Of a DNA stretch of 64,000 nucleotides, positions 50,656 through 58,883 are shown piece by piece. Source of the DNA: Alkalimonas mucilaginosa (GTDB taxonomy: Bacteria; Pseudomonadota; Gammaproteobacteria; Enterobacterales; Alteromonadaceae); the NCBI RefSeq assembly GCF_036327005.1, contig NZ_JAUGZK010000001.1, forward strand, positions 124,001 through 188,000, in the 5' to 3' direction. The number at the start of each line of letters is the position of its first letter. Position 1 is the first letter of the stretch. The notes beneath the pieces are model-generated. The model saw only the letters and a list, made by a program, of their open reading frames with translations. It did not search any database and was not told the origin of the DNA. The translations under genes were made by a program, and so were the position numbers.

Positions 50656-51807
50656 TCAGTTAAACTGCATCTTCAGGTAATCCATCATGCGCTTGAAAAA
50701 GCCACCGCGCTCTACCGCATCCAGAGTGACCAACGGGTATTCGGCAATAGCTTCGCCGTCCAGGCTAAGCTGCAGGCGGCCAACGACCTGGCCACGCTCA
50801 ATCGGCGCCACCAATGACTGCTCCAGTTTTACTTCAGTGTGCAAATTACGCTGCTGACCACGAGGAATAGTGATAAGGCTTTGCTGACCAACACCTAAGC
50901 GAACGCTATCGGCTTCACCTTGCCAGACACGGGGCTCTGCAAAGACCTGGCTGGCAGGAAAAGGTGTGATGGTTTCAAAGAAGCGAAAGCCATAATTCAG
51001 TAACTTTCGGTTTTCCTGGGCACGGATCTGTTCACTTGGTGAGCCCATAACAACCGATATCAGTCGCATATCATCACGGGTTGCCGAAGTAATCAGGCTA
51101 TAGCCAGCCTCTGAGGTGAAGCCGGTTTTAATGCCATCCACGGCCAGGTTGCGGTCCCATAACAGCGAGTTGCGGTTGTATTGGCGGATATTGTTGTAAC
51201 TAAACTCACGTTCGGAATAGAGTGCATACATATCCGGTACATCGCGAATCAAGGCTTTGGATAAAATGGCCATATCGCGGGGGGTGGTGCGCTGGTCCGG
51301 ATGCTGCAGACCATGGCTGTTACCAAAGGTGGTGCTGTGCATGCCCAAGCGCTGAGCATGAGCATTCATCAAATCAACAAAAGCACTCTCGCTACCGGCG
51401 ATATGCTCTGCCATGGCGACACAGGCATCATTACCTGATTGCACCATAATACCACGATTGAGATCGGCCACGGCTACCTGGGTGCCAACCTCAATAAACA
51501 TCAGGGAAGAGCCCGGAAAGTTTCGCGCCCAGGCTCGCTCACTGATAGTAACCATATCGGTATCGGCGATGTTGCCACTTTTTAGTTCAGAGCCGATGAT
51601 GTAGGCAGTCATCATTTTGGTCAGACTGGCCGGCGATAACAACATGTCTGCATTGTGTTCTGATAGAACTTTACCGGTATCATAGTCCAGCAGAATATGT
51701 CCTTTTGCATTGATTTCTGGAGGTGCAGGCACTACGGATACAGCCTGAACCTGGGAACAGGCCAGCGCAACAATGATCAATGCAATACAACGGGTAACAG
51801 TTTTCAT
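50656..51807 (-). CDS. dacA: D-alanyl-D-alanine carboxypeptidase (PBP5/6 type)
   Basis: Periplasmic, membrane-anchored enzyme that trims the terminal D-Ala of peptidoglycan stem peptides. It is 383 residues: signal peptide (about 1-22), active-site SLTK (61-64), SGN (124-126) and KTG (227-229), then a PBP5 C-terminal beta-domain and an amphipathic anchor helix (FFKRMMDYLKMQF). The ATG at 51807 starts MKTVTRCIALI. It follows rlpA by 38 bases on the same strand. Confidence 0.97.
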   Translation of the reverse strand: MKTVTRCIALIIVALACSQVQAVSVVPAPPEINAKGHILLDYDTGKVLSEHNADMLLSPASLTKMMTAYIIGSELKSGNIADTDMVTISERAWARNFPGSSLMFIEVGTQVAVADLNRGIMVQSGNDACVAMAEHIAGSESAFVDLMNAHAQRLGMHSTTFGNSHGLQHPDQRTTPRDMAILSKALIRDVPDMYALYSEREFSYNNIRQYNRNSLLWDRNLAVDGIKTGFTSEAGYSLITSATRDDMRLISVVMGSPSEQIRAQENRKLLNYGFRFFETITPFPASQVFAEPRVWQGEADSVRLGVGQQSLITIPRGQQRNLHTEVKLEQSLVAPIERGQVVGRLQLSLDGEAIAEYPLVTLDAVERGGFFKRMMDYLKMQFN

Positions 51808-51845
51808 AGCACCTTTTCTTTTATTAACAGTGGAACTTGTCTGAA

Positions 51846-52748
51846 TCAGCCGCAAAGGCGACTGTCGGTAAAATAAGCCGATGGATACAGCTCTGCTTGC
51901 AGTTGTTGCAACCAGTCCTGGGCCTGAGAGCGATCAGCAATAGGACCCACCAGCAAACGGAAAATTCCGTTATGGTGACTTATTTTGGTGGTAAAAGCCA
52001 GTTGCTGCTCTATTTGCTGGCCGAGCTCACTGGCTCTTTGGTCGTTTTGACTGGCAAAGACCTGAATGTAGCAAGAGCCGGCAACTTGTGCTGGTGCTGT
52101 GGTTGCCGTTACGGGTTCGATAGCAACCAGGTTTTCAGTAAACTCTGGCCGGGCAGCAGCTACCAACACTTCGGAATCAGCACTTTGGTTCACCATTGCC
52201 GGCGATGCTATCAGCTCAACCTGAACTGGCGCTGTACCTTGTTGTAGCATGCCTAATTTATGGGCAGCGGCGTAGGATAAATCAATAATACGCTCCTGAT
52301 GAAAAGGGCCGCGATCGTTCACCCGGACGATGGCGCTTTGCTGGTTGACCAGGTTCGTGACCCGGACATAGGAGGGCAAGGGCAGTGTTTTATGGGCCGC
52401 ACTCATGCTGAACATATCATACACCTCCCCATTAGAGGTTTTATGGCCATGAAACTTCATGCCATACCAGGAGGCGATGCCAGTTGCTTTGTACTCGGTC
52501 AAATCAGTTTTCGGCTGGTAATCAACACCAAAAATCCGGTAGGCGTGATTTCCACCCCGACTTAGTGGTTGAATGCTGGGTTCAGGATCGGTCATTTCCA
52601 GCAGTGAAGGCAAGCGATCCGGTTTATGGTCTTGTTCAAACTGATAGCGGCCGGCATTGGGAGACACATGGTCATTATTTGCCGGGCGATGGCTACAAGC
52701 AGCCAGGGTGAGTAAACAAAGCGACAGAGTCAGACAACGAAGATGCAT
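51846..52748 (-). CDS. rlpA: Septal ring lytic transglycosylase RlpA
   Basis: Outer-membrane lipoprotein; in Pseudomonas it cleaves denuded glycan at the septum. It is 300 residues: lipobox LAAC near residue 18, a double-psi beta-barrel domain (GIASWYGMKFHGHKTSNGEVYDM, VRVNDRGPFHQERIIDLSYAAA) and a C-terminal SPOR domain (SCYIQVFASQNDQRASELGQQI). The ATG at 52748 follows AGGAG; a GTG just before it is less likely. Part of the elongation cluster with mrdA/mrdB. Confidence 0.96.
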   Translation of the reverse strand: MHLRCLTLSLCLLTLAACSHRPANNDHVSPNAGRYQFEQDHKPDRLPSLLEMTDPEPSIQPLSRGGNHAYRIFGVDYQPKTDLTEYKATGIASWYGMKFHGHKTSNGEVYDMFSMSAAHKTLPLPSYVRVTNLVNQQSAIVRVNDRGPFHQERIIDLSYAAAHKLGMLQQGTAPVQVELIASPAMVNQSADSEVLVAAARPEFTENLVAIEPVTATTAPAQVAGSCYIQVFASQNDQRASELGQQIEQQLAFTTKISHHNGIFRLLVGPIADRSQAQDWLQQLQAELYPSAYFTDSRLCG

Positions 52749-52763
52749 CACAAAAACTCCTGT

Positions 52764-53882
52764 TTATGAGGATGCTAAAATACGCTTGTGAGTACTGATT
52801 GACATCAGAATACCAAAAGCCGCCAGCAATGTAACCATGGAGGTACCGCCGTAGCTGATCAGGGGCAGTGGCACACCAACCACCGGTAAGAGCCCGGATA
52901 CCATACCAATGTTAACAAATACATAGACAAAAAAGGTCATGGTTAAGCTACCTGCGACTAGCTTGGAAAAACTGTCCTGTGCCCGGATAGCCAACAGCAT
53001 GCAGCGGCCAATCACAAACAGATACAGGCTCACCAGCAGGACCACTCCCATCAGGCCGAATTCTTCGCTTAACACGGAAAAAATAAAATCGGTATGACGC
53101 TCTGGCAAAAACTCAAGTTGGGACTGAGTGCCTTGCAACCAGCCTTTACCTTGCAAGCCACCAGAGCCAATGGCAATTTTGGATTGAATGATGTGATAGC
53201 CCGAGCCGAGCGGGTCGGTTTCCGGATTTAAAAAGGTCAGTACCCGGCGCTTTTGGTAGTCATGCATCACAAAAAACCACATGACGGGTAAAAACGAAGA
53301 AATTAACAGCCCGATAAATGCGATCAGGCGCCAGCTCATGCCGGCTAAAAACAGCACCATAATACCTGAAGTGGCTATCAGCAGCGCAGTTCCCAGATCG
53401 GGTTGTTTGGCAATTAGTAAGGTGGGAACCACACACATCACAAAGCCTACCAGTAAACGCCAAATTTTGGGCGGCAGGTTATGATTGGAAATAAACCAGG
53501 CAATGGCCAGCGGTACGGCCAGCTTCATGAGTTCAGATGGCTGAAAACGGATAAAACCAAGGTTTAGCCAGCGCTGAGCACCTTTGCCTACTTCTCCAAC
53601 CAGCAAGACGGCGATCAGCATCAATAAACCGAGGATAAAAACCGGCAAGCCCCAGCGTTTATAGGTTAACGGACTGATTTGGGCAAACACCACCATCACC
53701 GCTAAAGCCAAACCAAGCCGGATCAGTTGTGCCTGCATCATCGCCTGGCTTTGGCCACTGGCACTGTACAATACCACCAGACCAAAACCCATCAACGCCA
53801 ATAAGCCGAGCAGTAAAGGTGCATCGATATGAAAAATAGCCAGGCCGCGTGGCCGCTGAGATTCGCTGATTACATCATTCAC
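52764..53882 (-). CDS. mrdB: Rod-shape peptidoglycan polymerase RodA
   Basis: SEDS-family glycosyltransferase that polymerises lipid II in the elongasome with PBP2. It is 372 residues with about ten transmembrane segments. Conserved stretches include FIRFQPSELMKLAVPLAIAW, GSGGLQGKGWLQGTQSQLEFLPERHTDFIFS and LPLISYGGTSM. The start codon is GTG at 53882, overlapping the mrdA stop (GTGA). Confidence 0.98.
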   Translation of the reverse strand: MNDVISESQRPRGLAIFHIDAPLLLGLLALMGFGLVVLYSASGQSQAMMQAQLIRLGLALAVMVVFAQISPLTYKRWGLPVFILGLLMLIAVLLVGEVGKGAQRWLNLGFIRFQPSELMKLAVPLAIAWFISNHNLPPKIWRLLVGFVMCVVPTLLIAKQPDLGTALLIATSGIMVLFLAGMSWRLIAFIGLLISSFLPVMWFFVMHDYQKRRVLTFLNPETDPLGSGYHIIQSKIAIGSGGLQGKGWLQGTQSQLEFLPERHTDFIFSVLSEEFGLMGVVLLVSLYLFVIGRCMLLAIRAQDSFSKLVAGSLTMTFFVYVFVNIGMVSGLLPVVGVPLPLISYGGTSMVTLLAAFGILMSISTHKRILASS

Positions 53883-55741
53883 TGATTCACCCCAGCGCTG
53901 AAATAGTAGTCAAAAAGTTGGCGGGCGACAGGGGCTGCGGTGCTGCCACCACCACCGGTATTTTCTACCACTATGGCAACCACAATGGTGGGATCTTCTG
54001 CCGGCGCATAACCAATATACATGGCATTATCCCGGTGCTGCTCCTGCAAGGCATCCGCATCGTATTTAGCATCTTGGGCAATGCCTACTATCTGGGCTGT
54101 TCCTGTTTTCCCACCGGAGCTGTAATTAGTCCTCTGAAAAGCGCGAAACGCGGTGCCCTCTCTGGTGTTTACCGTTTGTTCCATGGCATCCAGAATTACT
54201 TGCCAATGCTGTGGGTCCTGGATACGAACCGCCTGCTCACGTTGATAGGAGACAGCTTCAAACTCGCCTTGAAAGCGCGTGCCCTGCAATAAAGTTGGCA
54301 CTACACTGTCACCACGGTTGACCAGGATGGCGGTACTGGTGGCTAACTGCAGTGGGGTAGCAGTCCAATAGCTCTGGCCAATTCCCAGTGAGACGGTATC
54401 ACCGGGAAACCAAGGCTGATTATAGCGAGCTCGTTTCCAACCACGAGATGGCATAATGGCGGCAGACTCTTCGTGGATATCAATACCAGTGCGCTGGCCA
54501 AAACCAAATTGCTTCATCGAATCCGAAATGGCATCAATACCTAACCGGACAGCCATATCGTAAAAGTAGGTGTCATTACTTTGGATAATGGCGCCGTACA
54601 CATTGACCCAACCTTGGCCATGTCGGCGCCAATTACGAAAGCGACGTGAATAGTTTGGGAGCTGATAATAGCCAGGATCCCAGATGCGGCTGCTTGGCGT
54701 GATGATGCCCTGATCCAAACCAATTAAAGCCAGATGGGGTTTAATGGTCGATGCGGGGGGATAAATACCTTGCGTCACCCGGTTAATCAATGGCCGATCA
54801 AAAGAGTTGAGCAGAGCGTTGTAGTTGGTACTACTGATACCATGTACAAACAAATTGGGATCGTAACCCGGGTTGCTGTAAAAAGCCAACACTGCTCCGG
54901 TACGTGGATCCAGTGCGACCACGGCACCTCGCAGACCTTCCAGTGCCTGCTGTGCGGTCAACTGCAAGCCAACATCCAGACTCAATATCAGATCCTGACC
55001 TGAAATGGCTGGATCCGAGCGCAGGGTACGAATGACCCGACCACGATTGTTGACTTCGACTTCCTGATAACCAACACTGCCGTGCAGCAATCGCTCGTAA
55101 TAGCGCTCCAGGCCAATTTTGCCAATATGACGGCTGGCAGCATAGTTCGCCGCCAGCTCCTGCTCGCGAAGCCGTTGCAGGTCATTGCTATTGATACGGC
55201 CAATGTAACCTATCGAGTGGGTGAACAGATCACCAAAAGGGTAGGTGCGGCTTAGACGGGCCTCTAAAGTAACCCCTGGAAAGCGGTGTTGATTAACGGC
55301 GAGGATGGCTACTTCCTGCTCACTGAGTTGCTCTTTTAAAGCGATGCTATTGAAGCGGCGTTGACGACGCACATCCTGCAGAAAGCTTTCTTGCAGCTCC
55401 GGGCTGATATCAATGAGCTTAGCTAGTTCCGCCAGTGTTTGCTCTATATCAGCCACTTGCTCCGGGATGATCTCCAGTGAATGTACCGGGGTATTTTCCG
55501 CCAGCAAAATGCCGTTTCTGTCGTAAATTAGCCCTCGATTGGGAGCTACCGGCACCACCTTGATGCGGTTCCCCTCTGAGCGGGTTTGATACTCATGGTA
55601 CGAACGTATCTGTAAATGATACTGATTGAATAACACCACCATGAAGGATAACACCACGATGGAAAAAGCCACCAAAGCGCGACGTTTGAACAACAAGGCT
55701 TCGGCGGCATGATCCTGGATGGCTTCTCGCTGTCGGCGCAT
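53879..55741 (-). CDS. mrdA: Peptidoglycan transpeptidase MrdA (PBP2)
   Basis: Elongation-specific class B penicillin-binding protein. It is 620 residues: an N-terminal membrane anchor (about 25-45, ALVAFSIVVLSFMVVLF), a dimerisation domain (PNRGLIYDRNGILLAEN) and a transpeptidase domain. The active serine is Ser331 in PPASTIKPH, with QSND and GKTGTAQI following. The ATG at 55741 lies two bases after the rlmH stop; the longer in-frame start inside rlmH is not needed. Confidence 0.98.
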   Translation of the reverse strand: MRRQREAIQDHAAEALLFKRRALVAFSIVVLSFMVVLFNQYHLQIRSYHEYQTRSEGNRIKVVPVAPNRGLIYDRNGILLAENTPVHSLEIIPEQVADIEQTLAELAKLIDISPELQESFLQDVRRQRRFNSIALKEQLSEQEVAILAVNQHRFPGVTLEARLSRTYPFGDLFTHSIGYIGRINSNDLQRLREQELAANYAASRHIGKIGLERYYERLLHGSVGYQEVEVNNRGRVIRTLRSDPAISGQDLILSLDVGLQLTAQQALEGLRGAVVALDPRTGAVLAFYSNPGYDPNLFVHGISSTNYNALLNSFDRPLINRVTQGIYPPASTIKPHLALIGLDQGIITPSSRIWDPGYYQLPNYSRRFRNWRRHGQGWVNVYGAIIQSNDTYFYDMAVRLGIDAISDSMKQFGFGQRTGIDIHEESAAIMPSRGWKRARYNQPWFPGDTVSLGIGQSYWTATPLQLATSTAILVNRGDSVVPTLLQGTRFQGEFEAVSYQREQAVRIQDPQHWQVILDAMEQTVNTREGTAFRAFQRTNYSSGGKTGTAQIVGIAQDAKYDADALQEQHRDNAMYIGYAPAEDPTIVVAIVVENTGGGGSTAAPVARQLFDYYFSAGVNQ

Positions 55742-55743
55742 AG

Positions 55744-56214
55744 TCACTCGCGATGGTAGGGGTGATTGGTACAAATACTCCAGGCCCGGTACAAGCTTTC
55801 AGCCAGTACTACCCGCACCAGGGGATGCGGTAGGGTCAGAGCCGATAGCGACCACTTGGCCTCACTGGCTGCCATGCATTCGGGGGCCAAGCCTTCAGGG
55901 CCTCCGATCAGCAGACAAACATCGCGGCCATCCAGCTGCCACTGGGTAAGCTGGCTGGCCAGGGTAGGGCTATCCCAGTTCTTACCGGTTACTTCCAGTG
56001 TGACAATGCGAGCTCCTTTAGGTACAGCAGCCAGCATTTTTTCCCCTTCTTGCTGCAAAATACGTTTGATATCGGCATTTTTGCCGCGTTTTTGTGCAGG
56101 GATTTCAATCAGCTCCAATGGCAGATCACGCGGAAAACGCCGGGCATATTCCTGATACCCACTTTGTACCCAGGCTGGCATTTTGCTACCCACAGCAATC
56201 AGTATCAGCTTCAT
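55744..56214 (-). CDS. rlmH: 23S rRNA (pseudouridine-1915-N3)-methyltransferase RlmH
   Basis: SPOUT-class methyltransferase acting on the assembled 70S ribosome. It is 156 residues, the family length, with VGSKMPAWVQSGYQEYARRFP, LLIGGPEGLAPECMAASEAKWSLSALTLPHPLVRVVLAESLYRAW as the trefoil-knot SAM site. It is encoded between rsfS and mrdA, the conserved order. Confidence 0.98.
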   Translation of the reverse strand: MKLILIAVGSKMPAWVQSGYQEYARRFPRDLPLELIEIPAQKRGKNADIKRILQQEGEKMLAAVPKGARIVTLEVTGKNWDSPTLASQLTQWQLDGRDVCLLIGGPEGLAPECMAASEAKWSLSALTLPHPLVRVVLAESLYRAWSICTNHPYHRE

Positions 56215-56259
56215 GCTGGTGCTAGTCCTGCTGTGGCAAAGCGTTAATCTGCATGGTTT

Positions 56260-56580
56260 TTAAGCGCTCCAGAGCTTTTCCAACTGATAAAAGCTGCGGG
56301 TATCGTCCAGCATGACATGCACCACCACATCGCCTAAATCCAGCAGAACCCATTCACCGGCTTTGTCGCCTTCAATACCCATAATGTCTATGCCAGCTTG
56401 CTTGCTTTCAAGAGCCACATGATCGGCGATGGATTTGGTATGGCGGTTGGAGGTACCGGAACAAATGACCATGAAATCAGTAATACTGGATTTTCCGCGA
56501 ACATCCAGTGTGACAATATCGCGGCCTTTCATATCTTCAACTTTTTGCTGCACAAAACTAAGTAATTCGCTACTTTGCAC
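56260..56580 (-). CDS. rsfS: Ribosomal silencing factor RsfS
   Basis: Binds ribosomal protein L14 and blocks subunit joining in starved cells. It is 106 residues with DVRGKSSITDFMVICSGTSNRHTKSIAD and GDKAGEWVLLDLGDVVVHVM. The start codon is GTG at 56580 after AAGGAAAACAG. It sits between nadD and rlmH; the cobC gene found here in E. coli is absent. Confidence 0.97.
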   Translation of the reverse strand: MQSSELLSFVQQKVEDMKGRDIVTLDVRGKSSITDFMVICSGTSNRHTKSIADHVALESKQAGIDIMGIEGDKAGEWVLLDLGDVVVHVMLDDTRSFYQLEKLWSA

Positions 56581-56705
56581 CTGTTTTCCTTTATCACGGG
56601 GTAAAAACTAAATTTTATCACTTTTTAACGCGACTTGTACTCTCTTTAGCCGACTCTTTCTTCCAGGCTCTGTAACTATAGCCAAATAGCCTCAAGCTGT
56701 GAGCT

Positions 56706-57368
56706 TTATGGCTGTGAGGTTACCCTGCTAGTATAGAGTTCATGCTGGCGGATATAGTTCCATACAGCTGATGGTAACCACTCCGGGCAGCTTGCCAGCT
56801 TGGGCAGCTCTGCACGCAACTGACTGGCCGAAACAGCCAGCAATGGATTTTCCAGTACCAAAATCCTTCCCTGACCGCGTTGTTGCAGATCCTGGGGCTG
56901 CTGCAGTTGCCGTTTTACCAGCAAGGCCTGACTTTCAGCAGAAAGTTGTTCATAGTCGGGGCGTTGGCAGACAATCAAATCGGCCAGTTGCAAGATCTGT
57001 TGCCAGCGATGCCAGCGGGTAAACTGATTAAAGGCATCCATTCCCAGTATAAATGCCAGTTGATGCTTTGGGTATTGTTGCTTCAGCTGTGCCAGGCTGA
57101 TAGCACTGTAGGAGGGACGGTGTTGCCTGAGCTCCAGTGGCTCCAATGCCAGTTGAGGGTAGGGTGCAATGGCTAATTGAACCATCTCTGCGCGTTGCAC
57201 AGCACTCACACCCGGGCTAGCGCGGTGTGCTGGCAGATGGCACGGCATCAGTCGCACCTGCTCCAATTGGCAGGTTTGCTGTACATGCAGTGCTGTGCGC
57301 AGATGGCCGTAATGAATGGGATCGAAGGTGCCACCAAAGATGCCAAGCAGGGGATTAGTAGTGTTCAT
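56706..57368 (-). CDS. nadD: Nicotinate-nucleotide adenylyltransferase
   Basis: Adenylates nicotinic acid mononucleotide in NAD synthesis. It is 220 residues, with the nucleotidyltransferase signature GIFGGTFDPIHYGHLRTA at the N-terminus and a C-terminal ISxxR-type motif in AVSASQLRAEL. Its start overlaps the holA end by 14 bases. Confidence 0.97.
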   Translation of the reverse strand: MNTTNPLLGIFGGTFDPIHYGHLRTALHVQQTCQLEQVRLMPCHLPAHRASPGVSAVQRAEMVQLAIAPYPQLALEPLELRQHRPSYSAISLAQLKQQYPKHQLAFILGMDAFNQFTRWHRWQQILQLADLIVCQRPDYEQLSAESQALLVKRQLQQPQDLQQRGQGRILVLENPLLAVSASQLRAELPKLASCPEWLPSAVWNYIRQHELYTSRVTSQP

Positions 57369-58395
57369 GGCGCTGCAACGAAAAAGTTTTGGGGACGGGT
57401 GCTAAAAACAGACTACACAAGTGGGTTAAGGCCAGTGGCAATTGAGTTAATTGACCACCTTTGTATTGACGATCAAAGCTGGCCAGCTCTTGCAACAGGT
57501 AGTGCAACCAGTTCAATGGCAAGCGTTGCATGGCTTGCTGGTACAGTGGTTGACGTTTCGGCCAAATACCCAATTGTTTGAATAGCCCAGTCCGCTCTGT
57601 AGATGAGGCTTGTTGCAGCTGCACTAAGTGCTGTACTTCACGATGCAATTGCCAGCACAGCAACGTTGGTTCTTCATCTTGGCCAAGCAGTCGCTCTAGC
57701 CGGTGAAATGCCTGCTGCCTCTGACCTGCCAGCAAGGCATCGCACAGTTGAAACACCGAGAAGCTGGATTGGTCCGATAAAAACTCGGCCAGTGCATGTT
57801 CATCCAGGCTGCCGCGGCCAAAGGTCAACAGCAGCTTGTCCAGGTTTTGTTTTGCTGCCAGCAGGTTACCGCTGCAATGGTGCAAAAACAGCTGACAGGC
57901 ATCTGGGGTAAGTTGCAGTCCGTTTTGGCGCAATTGCTGTTGCAACCACTTCTGAAACTGCTGGTCATCCAGTGGATAAATACTGACAAATACACTGTCT
58001 TTGGGCAAGGCTTTAACCCAGCTTAATTTGTTGATTTCTGCCGGGCTGCGTTCACCGTGCAGCAGCAACAGGACGTCTGGGTGCAGTAGGCCCAGCAGCT
58101 GTTTCAACTCTTTGCCAATGGCTGCGGTTAATTTCTGGTTCTGAAAATCCAGCTCTATGATCTTCCGTTGGCTAAATAACGACAAGCTCTGGATGGCGCT
58201 GTACAACGGCTCCCAGTCAAACTGAGCTTCCAGACGAAATTGCTGACGTTCATCAAAGCCTTGCTGGCGTGCTTTGGCCCGAATTAGATCCAGGCCCTCT
58301 TGTTTTTGCAGCGGTTCTTCACCAAACAACAGATAACAGCCAGCCAGTTGCTGTTGCAGATACTGCGACAGCTGGTTGGCATACAGCTTATTCAT
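57355..58395 (-). CDS. holA: DNA polymerase III subunit delta
   Basis: Clamp-loader subunit that opens the beta sliding clamp. It is 346 residues, matching the family, with CYLLFGEEPLQKQEGLDLIRAKA at the start, LSLFSQRKIIELDF and a helical C-terminal region rich in Gln and Leu. It overlaps lptE by four bases and nadD by fourteen, so the three genes are tightly coupled. Confidence 0.96.
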   Translation of the reverse strand: MNKLYANQLSQYLQQQLAGCYLLFGEEPLQKQEGLDLIRAKARQQGFDERQQFRLEAQFDWEPLYSAIQSLSLFSQRKIIELDFQNQKLTAAIGKELKQLLGLLHPDVLLLLHGERSPAEINKLSWVKALPKDSVFVSIYPLDDQQFQKWLQQQLRQNGLQLTPDACQLFLHHCSGNLLAAKQNLDKLLLTFGRGSLDEHALAEFLSDQSSFSVFQLCDALLAGQRQQAFHRLERLLGQDEEPTLLCWQLHREVQHLVQLQQASSTERTGLFKQLGIWPKRQPLYQQAMQRLPLNWLHYLLQELASFDRQYKGGQLTQLPLALTHLCSLFLAPVPKTFSLQRHEHY

Positions 58396-58883
58396 GTACC
58401 AATACGCCCTAACTGACGTAGGATGCGCTGCGCGGCCTGCTCACGCAGCTCGGCCAGCATCAGTTCCAGCTCCCGTGCTTTGGCCAGCGCCCGGTTTGGA
58501 TCGTCCTGGTAATCACGGAACAATTCAAACTCAAATACCTGAGCTTCTGCGCCCGGTGTCTGAATGCTGTAGCGCACCTGATAAATCAGCTCGTACTCCG
58601 CCACTTGTCCATTGGGGAAAAGCGACAGGGTGCGGCGCTCCAGCGAGTCGTGCAGCAAGTAGACACTGGGGCTGTCTTGCTCGGGTTGGTTCAGCAACAC
58701 AATCTGATGGCTTTGCAGGCGCTGGCGCAAAATGGTCGCCAGCTCTGAGTGGCGCTCTGCCTGCAAATAGACGCCATCAAACAATTGCAATGGCAACTGG
58801 CCACGCAGCTGAAAGCCGCAGCCGGTCAGTTGCCAGGCCAGTACTACGAACAACAGTAGTCGTAGCGCTTTGGTAGTGTTCAC
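58392..58883 (-). CDS. lptE: LPS-assembly lipoprotein LptE
   Basis: Outer-membrane lipoprotein that plugs the LptD barrel and is needed for LPS export. It is 163 residues with lipobox LTGC near residue 22 and the family start GCGFQLRGQLPLQLFDGVYLQ. The start codon is GTG at 58883, directly after the leuS stop. It is coupled to holA by a four-base overlap. Confidence 0.96.
   Translation of the reverse strand: MNTTKALRLLLFVVLAWQLTGCGFQLRGQLPLQLFDGVYLQAERHSELATILRQRLQSHQIVLLNQPEQDSPSVYLLHDSLERRTLSLFPNGQVAEYELIYQVRYSIQTPGAEAQVFEFELFRDYQDDPNRALAKARELELMLAELREQAAQRILRQLGRIGT

Noticed and set aside
51837..52247. 136-codon plus-strand frame opposite rlpA
   Set aside because: Antisense to the rlpA SPOR domain region; no ribosome site or homology.
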